Below, piece after piece: positions 5,133 to 6,002 of a stretch of DNA of 6,002 nt. Source of the DNA: Candidatus Scatomorpha stercoravium (lineage in GTDB: Bacteria; Bacillota; Clostridia; Oscillospirales; Oscillospiraceae); contig DVKN01000187.1 in assembly GCA_018716005.1 (NCBI GenBank), forward strand, positions 1 to 6,002. The letters are read 5' to 3'. Position 1 is the stretch's first letter. Each line of letters begins with the position of its first letter. A program made the translations under genes and the position numbers. The notes under the pieces are model-generated. The model did no database searches. It saw only the letters and a program-made list of their open reading frames with translations, and was not told the DNA's origin.

Positions 5133-6002
5133 ATGAGCATCCGTATTGGCATCAATGGCTTCGGCCGCATCGGCCGCCTGGTCTTCCGCGCGGGCATCGT
5201 CCGTGACGACATCGAGATTGTCGCCGTCAACGCCCCCGACAAGAAGCCCGAGCAGCTTGCCTACGTCGTGAAGTACGACACCGTACACGGCCGCTTCAAC
5301 GGCAGCGTCGACGTCGTCGACGGCAACCTTGTCGTGAACGGCAAGACCGTCAAGCTTCTCAATTCCCGCGATCCTCACGAGCTTGGCTGGGGCGACCTGG
5401 GCGTCGACTACGTCCTCGAGTGCACCGGCAAGTTCCTCACCAAGGAGTCCGCCCAGGCCCACCTCGACGCCGGCGCGAAGGTCGTCGTCCTCTCCGGCCC
5501 GAGCAAGGACGATACCCCGATGTTCGTCTGCGGCGTCAACCTCGACAAGTATGACCCCAGCATGACCGTCGTCTCCAACGCCAGCTGCACCACCAACTGC
5601 CTGGCTCCTCTCGCCAAGGTCATCAACGATAACTTCGGCATCGTCGAGGGCCTCATGACCACCGTGCACGCCGGCACCGCCAGCCAGCAGGTCGTTGACG
5701 CCTTCTCCAAGAAGAACTGGCGCCTGAGCCGCAGCTGCTTCGACAACATCATCCCCACCACCACCGGCGCCGCCAAGGCTGTCGGCAAGGTCATCCCCGA
5801 GCTGAAGGGCAAGCTGACCGGCATGAGCATGCGTATCCCCAGCGCCGACGTCTCCATCGTCGACCTGACCTGCCGCCTCGAGAAGGGCGCCACCATGGAC
5901 GAAATCTGCGCCGCCGTCAAGGCCGCCAGCGAGGGCCCCATGGCCGGCATCAGCCTGAACCCCAACTTCGTCAAGCTCGTCGCCTGGTACGACAACGAGT
6001 GG
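5133..6002 (+). CDS. gap: Glyceraldehyde-3-phosphate dehydrogenase (3' end outside window), with an internal segment missing
   Basis: The 290 visible residues start at an ATG with GGAGG nine bases upstream. The enzyme converts glyceraldehyde 3-phosphate, phosphate and NAD(P) to 1,3-bisphosphoglycerate in glycolysis. Seen are the dinucleotide-binding GINGFGRIGR (6-15), KYDTVHGRF (47-55), the active site SNASCTTNCLAPL (148-160) with catalytic Cys152, His179 in TVHAGTASQ, TTTGAAKAVGKV (209-220), and MRIPSADVSIVDLT (233-246) with phosphate-binding Arg234. After EGPMAG (267-272) the sequence jumps straight to ISLNPNFVKLVAWYDNEW. In Escherichia coli GapA about 28 residues (from VLGYTEDD to FDAKAG) lie between. 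The reading frame is kept. Ala34, Ala190 and Phe191 replace the usual Asp, Leu or Gly, and Pro near the cofactor. Identity is certain; whether this copy is active is not. Confidence 0.95.
   Translation, partial: MSIRIGINGFGRIGRLVFRAGIVRDDIEIVAVNAPDKKPEQLAYVVKYDTVHGRFNGSVDVVDGNLVVNGKTVKLLNSRDPHELGWGDLGVDYVLECTGKFLTKESAQAHLDAGAKVVVLSGPSKDDTPMFVCGVNLDKYDPSMTVVSNASCTTNCLAPLAKVINDNFGIVEGLMTTVHAGTASQQVVDAFSKKNWRLSRSCFDNIIPTTTGAAKAVGKVIPELKGKLTGMSMRIPSADVSIVDLTCRLEKGATMDEICAAVKAASEGPMAGISLNPNFVKLVAWYDNEW

Noticed and set aside
5034..5995. Antisense frames opposite the GAPDH gene
   Set aside because: The + strand frame is an unmistakable enzyme with a promoter and ribosome binding site; the antisense products look like composition artefacts.

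Overview
The window looks like a chromosomal segment of an anaerobic, fairly GC-rich member of the Clostridia, probably a gut Oscillospirales-type bacterium. The reasons are an oxygen-sensitive 2-hydroxyacyl-CoA dehydratase with its ATP-driven activator, a Firmicutes-type RqcP, strong AAGGAGG-type ribosome binding sites, GC-ending codons, and palindromic intergenic repeats resembling those common in that group. The taxonomic placement is inference; no rRNA or marker gene is present.

Region 1 (1-2598, + strand) is a compact gene row. It holds the 3' part of a 2-hydroxyacyl-CoA dehydratase subunit, the [4Fe-4S] activator ATPase, an untracked 58-residue single-pass membrane protein (1692-1868), and, one base later, a 242-residue protein that I read as resembling the middle domain of acetyl-CoA synthase without its catalytic A-cluster domain. 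The first two genes form the known pair in which the activator fires one electron into the dehydratase at the cost of ATP. The last two are not known parts of that pathway. A strong two-tier inverted repeat lies inside the start of the 242-residue gene.

Region 2 (2599-3109) has no gene. It is the convergent gap between the + strand operon and a - strand gene and is packed with stem-loops, ending in a 46-base nearly perfect palindrome.

Region 3 (3110-4821, - strand) holds, in transcription order, a protein with a degenerate histidine-kinase-type ATPase fold, rqcP (ribosome quality control, overlapping the previous gene by 11 bases), and a flavodoxin-domain protein with its own promoter.

Region 4 (4822-6002) starts with a divergent promoter region and continues into glyceraldehyde-3-phosphate dehydrogenase on the + strand, cut by the window end. 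This enzyme keeps its active-site residues but lacks about 28 residues that the family normally has just before the conserved C-terminal strand. It also carries substitutions at the three positions that decide NAD versus NADP use. These are the most unusual protein-level observations in the window.
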